Of a stretch of DNA of 5,640 nucleotides, positions 1 through 5,590 are shown one piece after another. A program made the translations under genes and the position numbers. Numbering within the stretch: position 1 is the stretch's first letter; each line of letters starts with the position of its first letter. The notes below the pieces were generated by a model. The model made no database searches and was not told the origin of the DNA. It saw nothing but the letters and a program-made list of their open reading frames with translations. Source of the stretch: Geobacillus icigianus (GTDB taxonomy: Bacteria > Bacillota > Bacilli > Bacillales > Anoxybacillaceae); the NCBI RefSeq assembly GCF_000750005.1, contig NZ_JPYA01000184.1, positions 1-5,640 on the forward strand, read 5' to 3'.

Positions 1-116
1 GGAATATATTTTTTTAAAATACTAATTGTCTTTCTAACACCTTCACCCGTTATACTTCGAGTAATAGGGAACAGTTCATCAAACAACTGATCGATCAATT
101 CATATTCCTTATTCAT
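1..116 (-). CDS. DUF4910 aminopeptidase-like protein, N-terminal part only
   Basis: This is the first 38 codons of a gene that runs off the low-coordinate edge of the window. It starts at an ATG (114-116) with a good AAAGGAG ribosome binding site six bases upstream. The visible protein contains LFPITRSITGEGVRKT at about residues 15-30. I recognise this from memory as the N-terminal signature of the DUF4910 family: proteins of roughly 430 residues with an M28-like zinc aminopeptidase fold and an added winged-helix part, often found in surface-polysaccharide and nonulosonate gene clusters. The substrate of the family is not established to my knowledge. Its place after pseC suggests a role with the sugar pathway, perhaps as an amidase or deacylase, but that is inference. 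The catalytic region lies outside the window, so metal ligands cannot be checked. Confidence 0.72.
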   Translation of the reverse strand, partial: MNKEYELIDQLFDELFPITRSITGEGVRKTISILKKYI

Positions 117-289
117 GGTATGCTCCTTTCGCTGTAAGCGAACCTAGATGGCTGGTGATTTACTCGTGGATATGGCTTTGCCCTCTCGTTTCTCAACTAG
201 AAAAACCTTATTGCATCAGTCCTGTTTTTCACACGTTCTCCATTCATGAAGAGAATCAGCGGCTTTTCACCAGCCTCCTAGGCAACAGC
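117..289. other. 173-base intergenic gap between pseC and the DUF4910 gene
   Basis: This gap is far longer than any other in the operon. Read on the minus strand it contains an orphan AGGAGG (274-279) followed by GTG (268-270), whose frame closes after four codons at 256-258. It also contains a 16-codon ATG frame from 247 with no ribosome binding site. A 27-codon TTG frame (194-196 to 113-115) has its TGA overlapping the ATG of the next gene as ATGA. None resembles a protein I know. A weak inverted repeat (TTCTC/GAGAA) sits around 235-254 without a T-run, so I see no convincing terminator. No clear promoter is visible either. The gap may be the scar of a lost gene. Confidence 0.6.
128..142 (-). 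promoter_or_regulatory. Small hairpin abutting the DUF4910 ribosome binding site
   Basis: Perfect inverted repeat TTCGCT / AGCGAA with a three-base loop. On the minus strand its 3' arm shares two bases with the AAAGGAG ribosome binding site (123-129) of the DUF4910 gene. No T-run follows, so it is not a rho-independent terminator. It could tune access to the ribosome binding site, or stabilise the downstream message after processing. A 6-bp stem this short may also be chance. Confidence 0.35.
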
Positions 290-1435
290 TTACACGATGG
301 TTCTTTTCACCGCCTCAATGACATCATTCACATCTTTATCCGTCATTTTTGGAAATATCGGCAGTGTCAATGCTTGTTCATACCAATGCTCCGCTTTTGG
401 ACAAATCCCTCTTCGATACCCCAACTTTTGATAGTAAGGGTGCCAATAAACCGGAATGTAATGTACATGAACACCAATGTTTTCGGCGCGAAGACTCTCA
501 AAAATTTCTCTGCGGCTGCGTTTTAGTTTATCCAATTTTAATTGAAGCACATACAGATGCCAGCCGGATTGAGTTCCTTCAAGCTGCTTTGGTAAAATAA
601 CAGAATCCATCGTTTTCAACGCTTCATTATACATGTTGGCAATTTCGCGGCGTCTTTCAATAAAACGATCCAACTTGTCCATTTGTGAAAGCCCTAACGC
701 CGCTTGAAGATCCGTCATCCGATAGTTATACCCTAAATCTACCATTTCATAATACCAAGGGCCTTCATCTCGTGACAAATTATACTTTATAATGCCGTGC
801 GAGCGAAATCGTTTTAGTTTTTCATAATACTCCGCTGAATCGGTTACGATGACTCCGCCTTCTGCTGTTGTCACCGGCTTGACAGGATGAAAGCTAAACA
901 TCGTCATATGCGCTAACGTTCCGACTTTACGCCCTTTATACTCAGCCCCGAGAGAATGGGCACCATCTTCAATGACGATCAAGCCGTACTCATTGGCGAT
1001 CTCCATGATTGCATCCATATCAGCTGGCTGCCCGGTAAAATCAACCGGAATAATCGCTTTTGTATTTGGCGTAATATGCTTGCGTATTTCTTTCGGATCA
1101 ATGTTGTACGTCCGATCATCAATATCTGCAAATACAGGTTTTCCCCCGCAATAAAGAACAGCGTTGGCAGTAGCGGCGAATGTAATCGGCGTCGTAATCG
1201 CTTCATCCCCCTCGCCAATCTCCGCAGCAAAACAAGCGCCGTGAAGAGCTGCCGTTCCATTTGAAAACGCCACGGCATACTTCGCTCCAACATAATCAGC
1301 GACTTTCCGTTCAAACTCTTGAATTTTTGGCCCTTGGGTTAAATAGGGAGACTTTAGCACATCTACGACTGCTTCAATATCGTCATCCGTAATCCATTGT
1401 TGTCCATAGGAAAGGAAAGATTCCCTTTTTTTCAT
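290..1435 (-). CDS. pseC: PseC: UDP-4-amino-4,6-dideoxy-N-acetyl-beta-L-altrosamine transaminase
   Basis: This is a cytoplasmic PLP-dependent aminotransferase of the DegT/DnrJ/EryC1 family, 381 residues, the usual length. It transfers an amino group, normally from glutamate, to C4 of the UDP-4-keto sugar made by PseB, the second step of pseudaminic acid synthesis. Visible signatures are SNGTAAL at 58-64 (PLP phosphate contact), EDGAHSLGA at 156-164 with Asp157 facing the PLP ring nitrogen, and FHPVKPVTTAEGG at 182-194 with Lys186 as the Schiff-base lysine. HPVKxxTTxEGG and the C-terminal HVHYIPVYWHPYY are typical of the PseC branch. The ATG start has a GAAGGTGG ribosome binding site and lies 14 bases after the pseI stop. 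B. subtilis SpsC (spore coat) is the nearest alternative assignment. The catalytic features appear intact. Confidence 0.92.
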   Translation of the reverse strand: MKKRESFLSYGQQWITDDDIEAVVDVLKSPYLTQGPKIQEFERKVADYVGAKYAVAFSNGTAALHGACFAAEIGEGDEAITTPITFAATANAVLYCGGKPVFADIDDRTYNIDPKEIRKHITPNTKAIIPVDFTGQPADMDAIMEIANEYGLIVIEDGAHSLGAEYKGRKVGTLAHMTMFSFHPVKPVTTAEGGVIVTDSAEYYEKLKRFRSHGIIKYNLSRDEGPWYYEMVDLGYNYRMTDLQAALGLSQMDKLDRFIERRREIANMYNEALKTMDSVILPKQLEGTQSGWHLYVLQLKLDKLKRSRREIFESLRAENIGVHVHYIPVYWHPYYQKLGYRRGICPKAEHWYEQALTLPIFPKMTDKDVNDVIEAVKRTIV

Positions 1436-1449
1436 TGTTCCACCTTCAT

Positions 1450-2505
1450 TTACAACAATATATCCCAGCTTAATGGTGTTCCTTTTTTTACATCTTTCTT
1501 CACCGCTTTTCCAAGAACTACATCATAATATTTGGGCGGCAATCCATGTCCAGGCCGAATGGCGCGAACATTCTCTTTTGTAATGAGATCGCCTGCCTTT
1601 AAATCCTCTGCAATATAAAGAGAACGCCGATGTTCAAGGGAAGGCTTTTCGGCATTAGTAGGACCGTAATGGATCATACCTAGGCTGAGCCAAGCCCGTT
1701 CTGTTTCTTCGACAAGCATTTTCATTTCATGAGGCTCTAGCGAAAACGCAGCATCCACCCCGCCTTCTACACGGGAAGTGGTGAAATGTTTTTCGATGAC
1801 TGTTGCTCCAAGCGCTACCGCTGCTACCGCAGTGCCAATCCCCATCGTATGATCAGACAATCCCACTTCAACTCCAAATAATTGTCGCATATGTGGAATC
1901 GTCACAATATTCGAGTTTTCTGGTGTCGCAGGATACGTACTTGTACATTTCAATAATATAATTTGATTATTCCCTTGTGAACGAACCGCTTGAACGGCCT
2001 CATCTAGCTCTGCAACCGTAGCCATTCCTGTTGAAATAATAACCGGTTTCCCTGTAGCAGCCACTTTTTTAATTAACGGAATATCTATATTTTCAAACGA
2101 AGCGATTTTATAAGCCGGCACATTTAATGTTTCTAAAAAATCCACTGCCGTTTCATCAAAGGGAGAGCTGAAAGCAAGCAATCCGTGCTTTTTACAACGT
2201 TCAAAGATCGCTTCATGCCATTCCCACGGAGTGTACGCTTCTTTATACAGGTTATATAAAGATTGGCCTTTCCAAAGATTCGTCTCACTTTCGATAAAAA
2301 ATTCACCTGTATGAATATCTAAAGTCATCGTATCAGGGGTGTATGTTTGCAGTTTAACCGCGTCGACACCTGCTTCCGCTGCAAGATCAACAATTTTTAA
2401 CGCCCTTTCTAAAGATTGATTATGGTTGCCCGACATTTCGGCGATGATGAATGGTTTGCGATTGATACCAATCCAACGATCTCCTATTCGAATACCGTCA
2501 CTCAA
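1450..2505 (-). CDS. pseI: PseI: pseudaminic acid synthase (NeuB family), TTG start
   Basis: PseI condenses the free 2,4-diacetamido-trideoxy-altrose released by PseG with phosphoenolpyruvate to give pseudaminic acid, in the cytoplasm. The protein is a NeuB-family TIM barrel plus a C-terminal antifreeze-like SAF domain. In the 351-residue form, IAEMSGNHN is at 21-29, KLQTY at 51-55, GLSDHT at 215-220 and EKHF at 238-241. The His of SDH (219) and of EKH (240) correspond to the metal ligands known in NeuB. GGVDAAFSLEPHE (248-260) fits PseI better than the PDHKASLEP pattern of sialic or legionaminic synthases. The SAF domain covers about 290-351. I chose the TTG at 2503-2505 because GGAGGG (2514-2519) sits eight bases upstream and the family begins just before this point. 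The upstream ATG at 2535 adds ten residues and has no clear site. The start overlaps the pseG stop by eight bases. Confidence 0.92.
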   Translation of the reverse strand: MSDGIRIGDRWIGINRKPFIIAEMSGNHNQSLERALKIVDLAAEAGVDAVKLQTYTPDTMTLDIHTGEFFIESETNLWKGQSLYNLYKEAYTPWEWHEAIFERCKKHGLLAFSSPFDETAVDFLETLNVPAYKIASFENIDIPLIKKVAATGKPVIISTGMATVAELDEAVQAVRSQGNNQIILLKCTSTYPATPENSNIVTIPHMRQLFGVEVGLSDHTMGIGTAVAAVALGATVIEKHFTTSRVEGGVDAAFSLEPHEMKMLVEETERAWLSLGMIHYGPTNAEKPSLEHRRSLYIAEDLKAGDLITKENVRAIRPGHGLPPKYYDVVLGKAVKKDVKKGTPLSWDILL

Positions 2506-3559
2506 GATGTGATCCCTCCAAAATAGCTTGAACAACTGGATGAACCATATATTTTACTTTGTTGCCCAACAATTCTAACGCTTTTTCACTCATATATGCA
2601 AGTTCATCAGGTGATGATATGGCTCTATTCAATATATCGGCATAATCCATCACTTTTACATCCCTATACCAACCTAAATTCCAAACCGCCCCGTATTCAG
2701 CTGTATCTTTCACCGATTGTCTTTGATTCTCAGCAACTATGGTAACAATGGAAGGAAGACCGAGAAAACATCTCTCCCACATCGTCACTCCACCAGCTCC
2801 GCAAGATAAATCCGCCTGCGCCATGAGTTCAGCGAGATCATTAATTTGACAATGGTAATTGATGTTCATTTCAAGGCACATTTCCTCGATTTTCGAACGT
2901 TTTGGATTAGCTTTACCGACGACAACATCCACTTTCACAGGTGTGAAATGCAAATCCCGCAAAGCCTGCAATACTTTCTCCGTTTCATTCGTTGGATCGC
3001 TGCCGCCAAAAAACAAGAGTAGCCGCCGAACTTGTCCGTTGCGAATCGGTGCAGATTGTCTAGCCTCCTCAAATTCTGGCCGCAACAACAAATATTTTGG
3101 ACCTAAAAACAGACGGCAACTAGACGGCACAAGTCCATGATACCGCTGTTGCGCCTGCCGGTAATAGTTTTGATCCAACAAAATATCACATTCATGAGGA
3201 CGGTTCGCTAAATCATCAATTACCATCACACGCCTAACATAGGCTTTCACGTTTTCTTCCCAGCGGCGATCAAGCTCATAATGATCAACAATGCACCAAT
3301 CGATCGGCTGAGGAAATCCTCGCACTACGTCAATCGTCCATTGGGCGTCCATCTCTTGCGACAATGGTCCATCATAAGTTAGACGGAACACAGGAAACCC
3401 TCTGCTTTCCACCTCATCACAAAAATCCCCTACTCCCACTCTCATCGCAAAATATACAGCACAACCAGCTTCTTTGAGCATTCTCGCCAATGTCAAACAG
3501 CGCATCACATGACCGGTGCCGATCACAAACGACGAATCAACACGAAATAAAATATTCAT
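2498..3559 (-). CDS. pseG: PseG: UDP-2,4-diacetamido-2,4,6-trideoxy-beta-L-altropyranose hydrolase
   Basis: PseG cleaves UDP from the diacetylated altrose nucleotide sugar, giving the free sugar used by PseI. It has a GT-B-like two-domain fold related to MurG. The N-terminal GTGHVMRC motif places His17 exactly where the proposed catalytic base lies in Campylobacter PseG. VDHYELD (91-97) and DDLANRPHECDILLDQN (115-131) are further family motifs. The C-terminal half carries FGGSDPTN (184-191) and GAGGVTMWERCFLGLPS (254-270), the nucleotide-binding region. At 353 residues it is a normal PseG with no fused PseH acetyltransferase, so PseH must come from another gene. The ATG has only a modest AGGA site, with a GAGG further upstream. 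The reading frame ends inside the pseI start (TTGAGTGA), which implies translational coupling. SpsG of B. subtilis is the paralogous alternative. Confidence 0.92.
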   Translation of the reverse strand: MNILFRVDSSFVIGTGHVMRCLTLARMLKEAGCAVYFAMRVGVGDFCDEVESRGFPVFRLTYDGPLSQEMDAQWTIDVVRGFPQPIDWCIVDHYELDRRWEENVKAYVRRVMVIDDLANRPHECDILLDQNYYRQAQQRYHGLVPSSCRLFLGPKYLLLRPEFEEARQSAPIRNGQVRRLLLFFGGSDPTNETEKVLQALRDLHFTPVKVDVVVGKANPKRSKIEEMCLEMNINYHCQINDLAELMAQADLSCGAGGVTMWERCFLGLPSIVTIVAENQRQSVKDTAEYGAVWNLGWYRDVKVMDYADILNRAISSPDELAYMSEKALELLGNKVKYMVHPVVQAILEGSHLE

Positions 3560-3583
3560 CGTCCTATTCGCCTCTATTTCTAT

Positions 3584-3871
3584 TTAAGCCATAAAATGTT
3601 TGTGATAAATAACAGTCTCAATGATTTTTTTTGCTCTTGCCAACCAAGTATGCTTTTCTATCACCTTTTTCCTCCCATTTTCAGCGATTTTTTGCAACGT
3701 TACTTTATCGTCCAAAAATGACTGTATCCTATCATAAGGATATGAAGTAAAAGAATACGAAAGAAGGTCCTCTCCGTCTTTAAATTCACTTTGTAAGAAT
3801 AGATTGTTGTCTGTCAAACTAACGGCTCCATGTAGCATAGTCGTAAAGATTCTCTCGTGACCACCACGCAT
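3584..3871 (-). pseudogene. 5'-truncated glycosyltransferase, C-terminal domain only
   Basis: This frame encodes about 95 residues from an ATG (3869-3871) one base after the cytidylyltransferase stop. It reads GGHERIFTTMLHGAVSLTD at residues 3-21, then EFKDGEDLLSY, and ends with a helical LQKIAENGRKKVIEKHTWLARAKKI segment. This matches the C-terminal domain of CgeB-like group 1 glycosyltransferases (the Glyco_trans_1_2 type), which bears the sugar-nucleotide contacts. Whole enzymes of this class normally have a few hundred more residues upstream, and these are missing. Residues upstream in the same frame are an out-of-frame reading of the neighbouring gene, so the break is just before GGHERIF. 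A GGTGG about six bases upstream could still allow translation, but an isolated domain is unlikely to be catalytic. The rest of the operon is intact, so this looks like a gene lost by internal deletion. Local GC is about 35% (85 of 240 bases, 3601-3840), lower than in the cytidylyltransferase gene. Confidence 0.7.
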
Positions 3872-3872
3872 T

Positions 3873-4598
3873 TTACACCACCGGCTTTTGCTGAACATGC
3901 GCGTTGATCAGTGCCACATCCGGATGATGAAGCAAAAAACGAACGACCTCGCGTGAACGAACAAATCGGTCTCCTTTGAAATAGTGGGCAATTGCCCTAC
4001 ATAATTGATAATCTTCTTCGGTATCGAGTGTGATGCGCAACTGGGGATGCTGAATCTCCTTCGGCGCTTGAATATATGTACGCTGAAATTCATCGGGAAA
4101 CTCATACGCATAATAAGTCACGTGCTCGCGATGCCGCGGCTCTTTCCCATGGTGATATATATATTCGAGCGCTGAAAATGACACCATTTCAACGACTAAG
4201 CCACGCGGCAAATCTCCTTCTACAATCACAATATCAGCTGGTTCAACCTCCATTGCTTCAATAATTCGGTCCGCAAGTTCATAATCAACAAAAGGGCAAT
4301 CCGCCGTCACACGAATCACATAATCAGGCTGATAAGGCTTTGCGCATTCATAATAGCGCGCTAGCACATCATCCTCCGATCCGCGGAAGCACCGAACGTG
4401 ATGCTGTTTGCACCACGATTCAATCACATCATCCTGCGGCAGCACAGAGGTTGCGACAATAACCTCATCTACCTGTTTCACTTGCTGACATCTGGAAACA
4501 ACATAGTCTAACACCACCGTCTCCCCAAGCGGCATCAATACTTTTCCTGGCAAACGGGACGACCCCATGCGTGCTTGGATGATGATTAAAGTTTTCAA
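3873..4598 (-). CDS. spsF: SpsF-type cytidylyltransferase, probable CMP-nonulosonate synthetase
   Basis: A 241-residue nucleotidyltransferase that most likely activates the nonulosonic acid with CTP to give the CMP-sugar donor. The N-terminal IIQARMGSSRLPGKVL (6-21) is the nucleotide-binding loop. RVTADCPFVD (96-105), REHVT (157-161) and RITLDTEEDY (188-197) are the other family motifs, with Asp100 a probable metal ligand. The sequence belongs to the SpsF-like branch (B. subtilis SpsF, about 240 residues) rather than the NeuA/PseF branch, whose loop usually reads ARxGSKRxxxKN. The role as PseF is therefore inferred from context. The start is a TTG (4596-4598) served by GGGGAGGG (4605-4612) six bases upstream, inside the end of the ATP-grasp gene. 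The gap to that gene is only two bases. The C-terminus looks native. Confidence 0.85.
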   Translation of the reverse strand: MKTLIIIQARMGSSRLPGKVLMPLGETVVLDYVVSRCQQVKQVDEVIVATSVLPQDDVIESWCKQHHVRCFRGSEDDVLARYYECAKPYQPDYVIRVTADCPFVDYELADRIIEAMEVEPADIVIVEGDLPRGLVVEMVSFSALEYIYHHGKEPRHREHVTYYAYEFPDEFQRTYIQAPKEIQHPQLRITLDTEEDYQLCRAIAHYFKGDRFVRSREVVRFLLHHPDVALINAHVQQKPVV

Positions 4599-4600
4599 GG

Positions 4601-5572
4601 TTATCCCTCCCCTTCCCTAATATCGATGATCAGATCGGTTGGATACCTTATTTGTCTCTTTTCGGTCTCTGAACGAACAAAAGGATAATCATCTAAATTT
4701 TTTCCTTGCGATTCAAGAAAAAACCAGTAAAAACTATCCAATCCGACTTCTATGCTTAACGTAGAAGCCCCGCCAAAACGACTATTGCACTCTATAATAT
4801 GAAAATCTCCTTGATTATCCATGATCACTTGCATTACAATATGACCATATAATTTCAAACATTTAGCAACATCTCCGCACATACGTTCTAATTTTTCGTT
4901 TTTTATCGTTGTTGTTACTTGCGATTCCCCGTTTACGACATTGTCCCTTGTTCGCGCTACTACTCCTTTAACGTCTCCTGTACGGGTGATGTAAAGATCA
5001 ACACTGATTTCCATCCCTTGAATAAACGGTTGGAAAATAGGTTCTTCTAATCTCTTAGCGTGCAATACTGCCTCTTCGCTTGATAAATTGATCCCTATGC
5101 TTCTCGCTCCAGATCCGTAACGTTCTTTGACGACATAATGATCAAATTCTAATTCTTGAACCGATAAGGACGTCGGAATCGCTGGAAACCCATTTTCAGT
5201 TAAAACTTTGTAAAAACGCAGCTTATCAAGACAGGTTTGGACAGCTTCTGGTTCAGAGACCATGACGGAAATCCCATGTTCCTTCAATAATCGACGATAA
5301 AAGGAAAAATAAAGAAGCTCACCGTCTCTTGTCGGGATCAAAAAACCAATGTTTTTTTTCTTACAAAACAAAATAAACTCTTCAATTTTCACATCTTCCA
5401 AAGAAGGCATTTCCCAAAATTCATGAACAAAATATCGACCGATACAACTCGGATTTATGTCGGCGCCAATTAAAGCCATAGAAGAATTCATTTTTCGCAT
5501 CGCCTGCTGAATAGCTTGCAACATCGGTATTTTTTTTGAAATACTAGTTACTAATACATTAATACATACCAC
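4601..5572 (-). CDS. ATP-grasp ligase of the carbamoyl-phosphate-synthase-like type
   Basis: An ATP-dependent carboxylate-amine (or similar) ligase. Residues 1-110 form the pre-ATP-grasp Rossmann-like domain, with NVLVTSISKKIPML near the start. The ATP-grasp domain follows: YVVKERYGSGARSIG (146-160) has the ATP-binding Lys149 and glycine loop, QPFIQGMEISVD (181-192) follows, and MQVI plus HIIECNSRFGG supply Gln248, Glu261 and Asn263. This is the same Gln/Glu/Asn metal set as in carbamoyl phosphate synthase, so the enzyme appears active. The substrate is unknown. In this operon it may join an amino acid, amine or acid to the nonulosonate or a precursor. The reading frame opens at GTG 5570-5572, but that codon lies inside the ribosome binding site. 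An in-frame ATT at 5561-5563 would give the more typical N-terminus MNVLVTS, a 320-residue protein. The gene looks AT-rich (37 of 120 bases are G or C at 4801-4920). Confidence 0.82.
   Translation of the reverse strand: MVCINVLVTSISKKIPMLQAIQQAMRKMNSSMALIGADINPSCIGRYFVHEFWEMPSLEDVKIEEFILFCKKKNIGFLIPTRDGELLYFSFYRRLLKEHGISVMVSEPEAVQTCLDKLRFYKVLTENGFPAIPTSLSVQELEFDHYVVKERYGSGARSIGINLSSEEAVLHAKRLEEPIFQPFIQGMEISVDLYITRTGDVKGVVARTRDNVVNGESQVTTTIKNEKLERMCGDVAKCLKLYGHIVMQVIMDNQGDFHIIECNSRFGGASTLSIEVGLDSFYWFFLESQGKNLDDYPFVRSETEKRQIRYPTDLIIDIREGEG
5552..5567. repeat. 8-bp tandem duplication at the ATP-grasp start
   Basis: TAATACAT occurs twice in direct succession (ATGTATTA twice on the coding strand). 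It spans the first codons of the gene. The duplication is not a multiple of three, so gain or loss of one copy would change the frame relation between the upstream GTG and the coding sequence, though not that of the codons after the repeat. It may be a replication-slippage product. Confidence 0.6.
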
Positions 5573-5576
5573 CCCT
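5569..5576 (-). promoter_or_regulatory. Ribosome binding site of the ATP-grasp gene, overlapping the GTG
   Basis: On the minus strand the sequence AGGGGTGG pairs well with the 16S rRNA anti-Shine-Dalgarno end, allowing G-U pairs. The conventional GTG start is embedded in it, leaving no spacer. The next usable in-frame codon is ATT at 5561-5563, about five bases beyond the site. Two ATGs in another frame (5565-5567 and 5557-5559) each reach a stop after two codons. The geometry therefore favours initiation at ATT. Confidence 0.5.
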
Positions 5577-5590
5577 TTATTTTTCGCATC

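Noticed and set aside
160..205. Possible promoter for the DUF4910 gene (TTGAGA with CATATC 16 bases on)
   Set aside because: The -10 match is poor and the spacing is slightly short; chance occurrence is likely.
235..254. Possible terminator after pseC
   Set aside because: The inverted repeat is only five to six pairs with an eight-base loop, and no T-run follows on the transcribed strand.
155..526. Open frame of 123 codons on the plus strand
   Set aside because: It is mostly antisense to pseC and the gap beside it, has no convincing ribosome binding site and no recognisable protein features.
349..1314. Several further frames overlapping pseC, three on the plus strand and one on the minus strand at 979-1314
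   Set aside because: pseC is intact with clear catalytic motifs across this whole stretch; the others are shadow frames with low-complexity, non-protein-like composition.
1450..2505. Assignment as N-acetylneuraminate or legionaminate synthase
   Set aside because: The GGVDAAFSLEPHE segment and linkage to PseC and PseG fit pseudaminate synthase better than the PDHKASLEP pattern of the other synthases.
2859..3140. Plus-strand frame of 93 codons
   Set aside because: Antisense to the well-supported pseG gene and without any recognisable motif.
3872..3898. Extension of the glycosyltransferase remnant to the ATG at 3898
   Set aside because: The added residues are an out-of-frame reading of the cytidylyltransferase C-terminus and bear no resemblance to glycosyltransferase sequence; the ATG at 3871 lies at the break.
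3908..4264. Small frames on both strands within the cytidylyltransferase gene
   Set aside because: Shadows of an intact gene with family motifs throughout.
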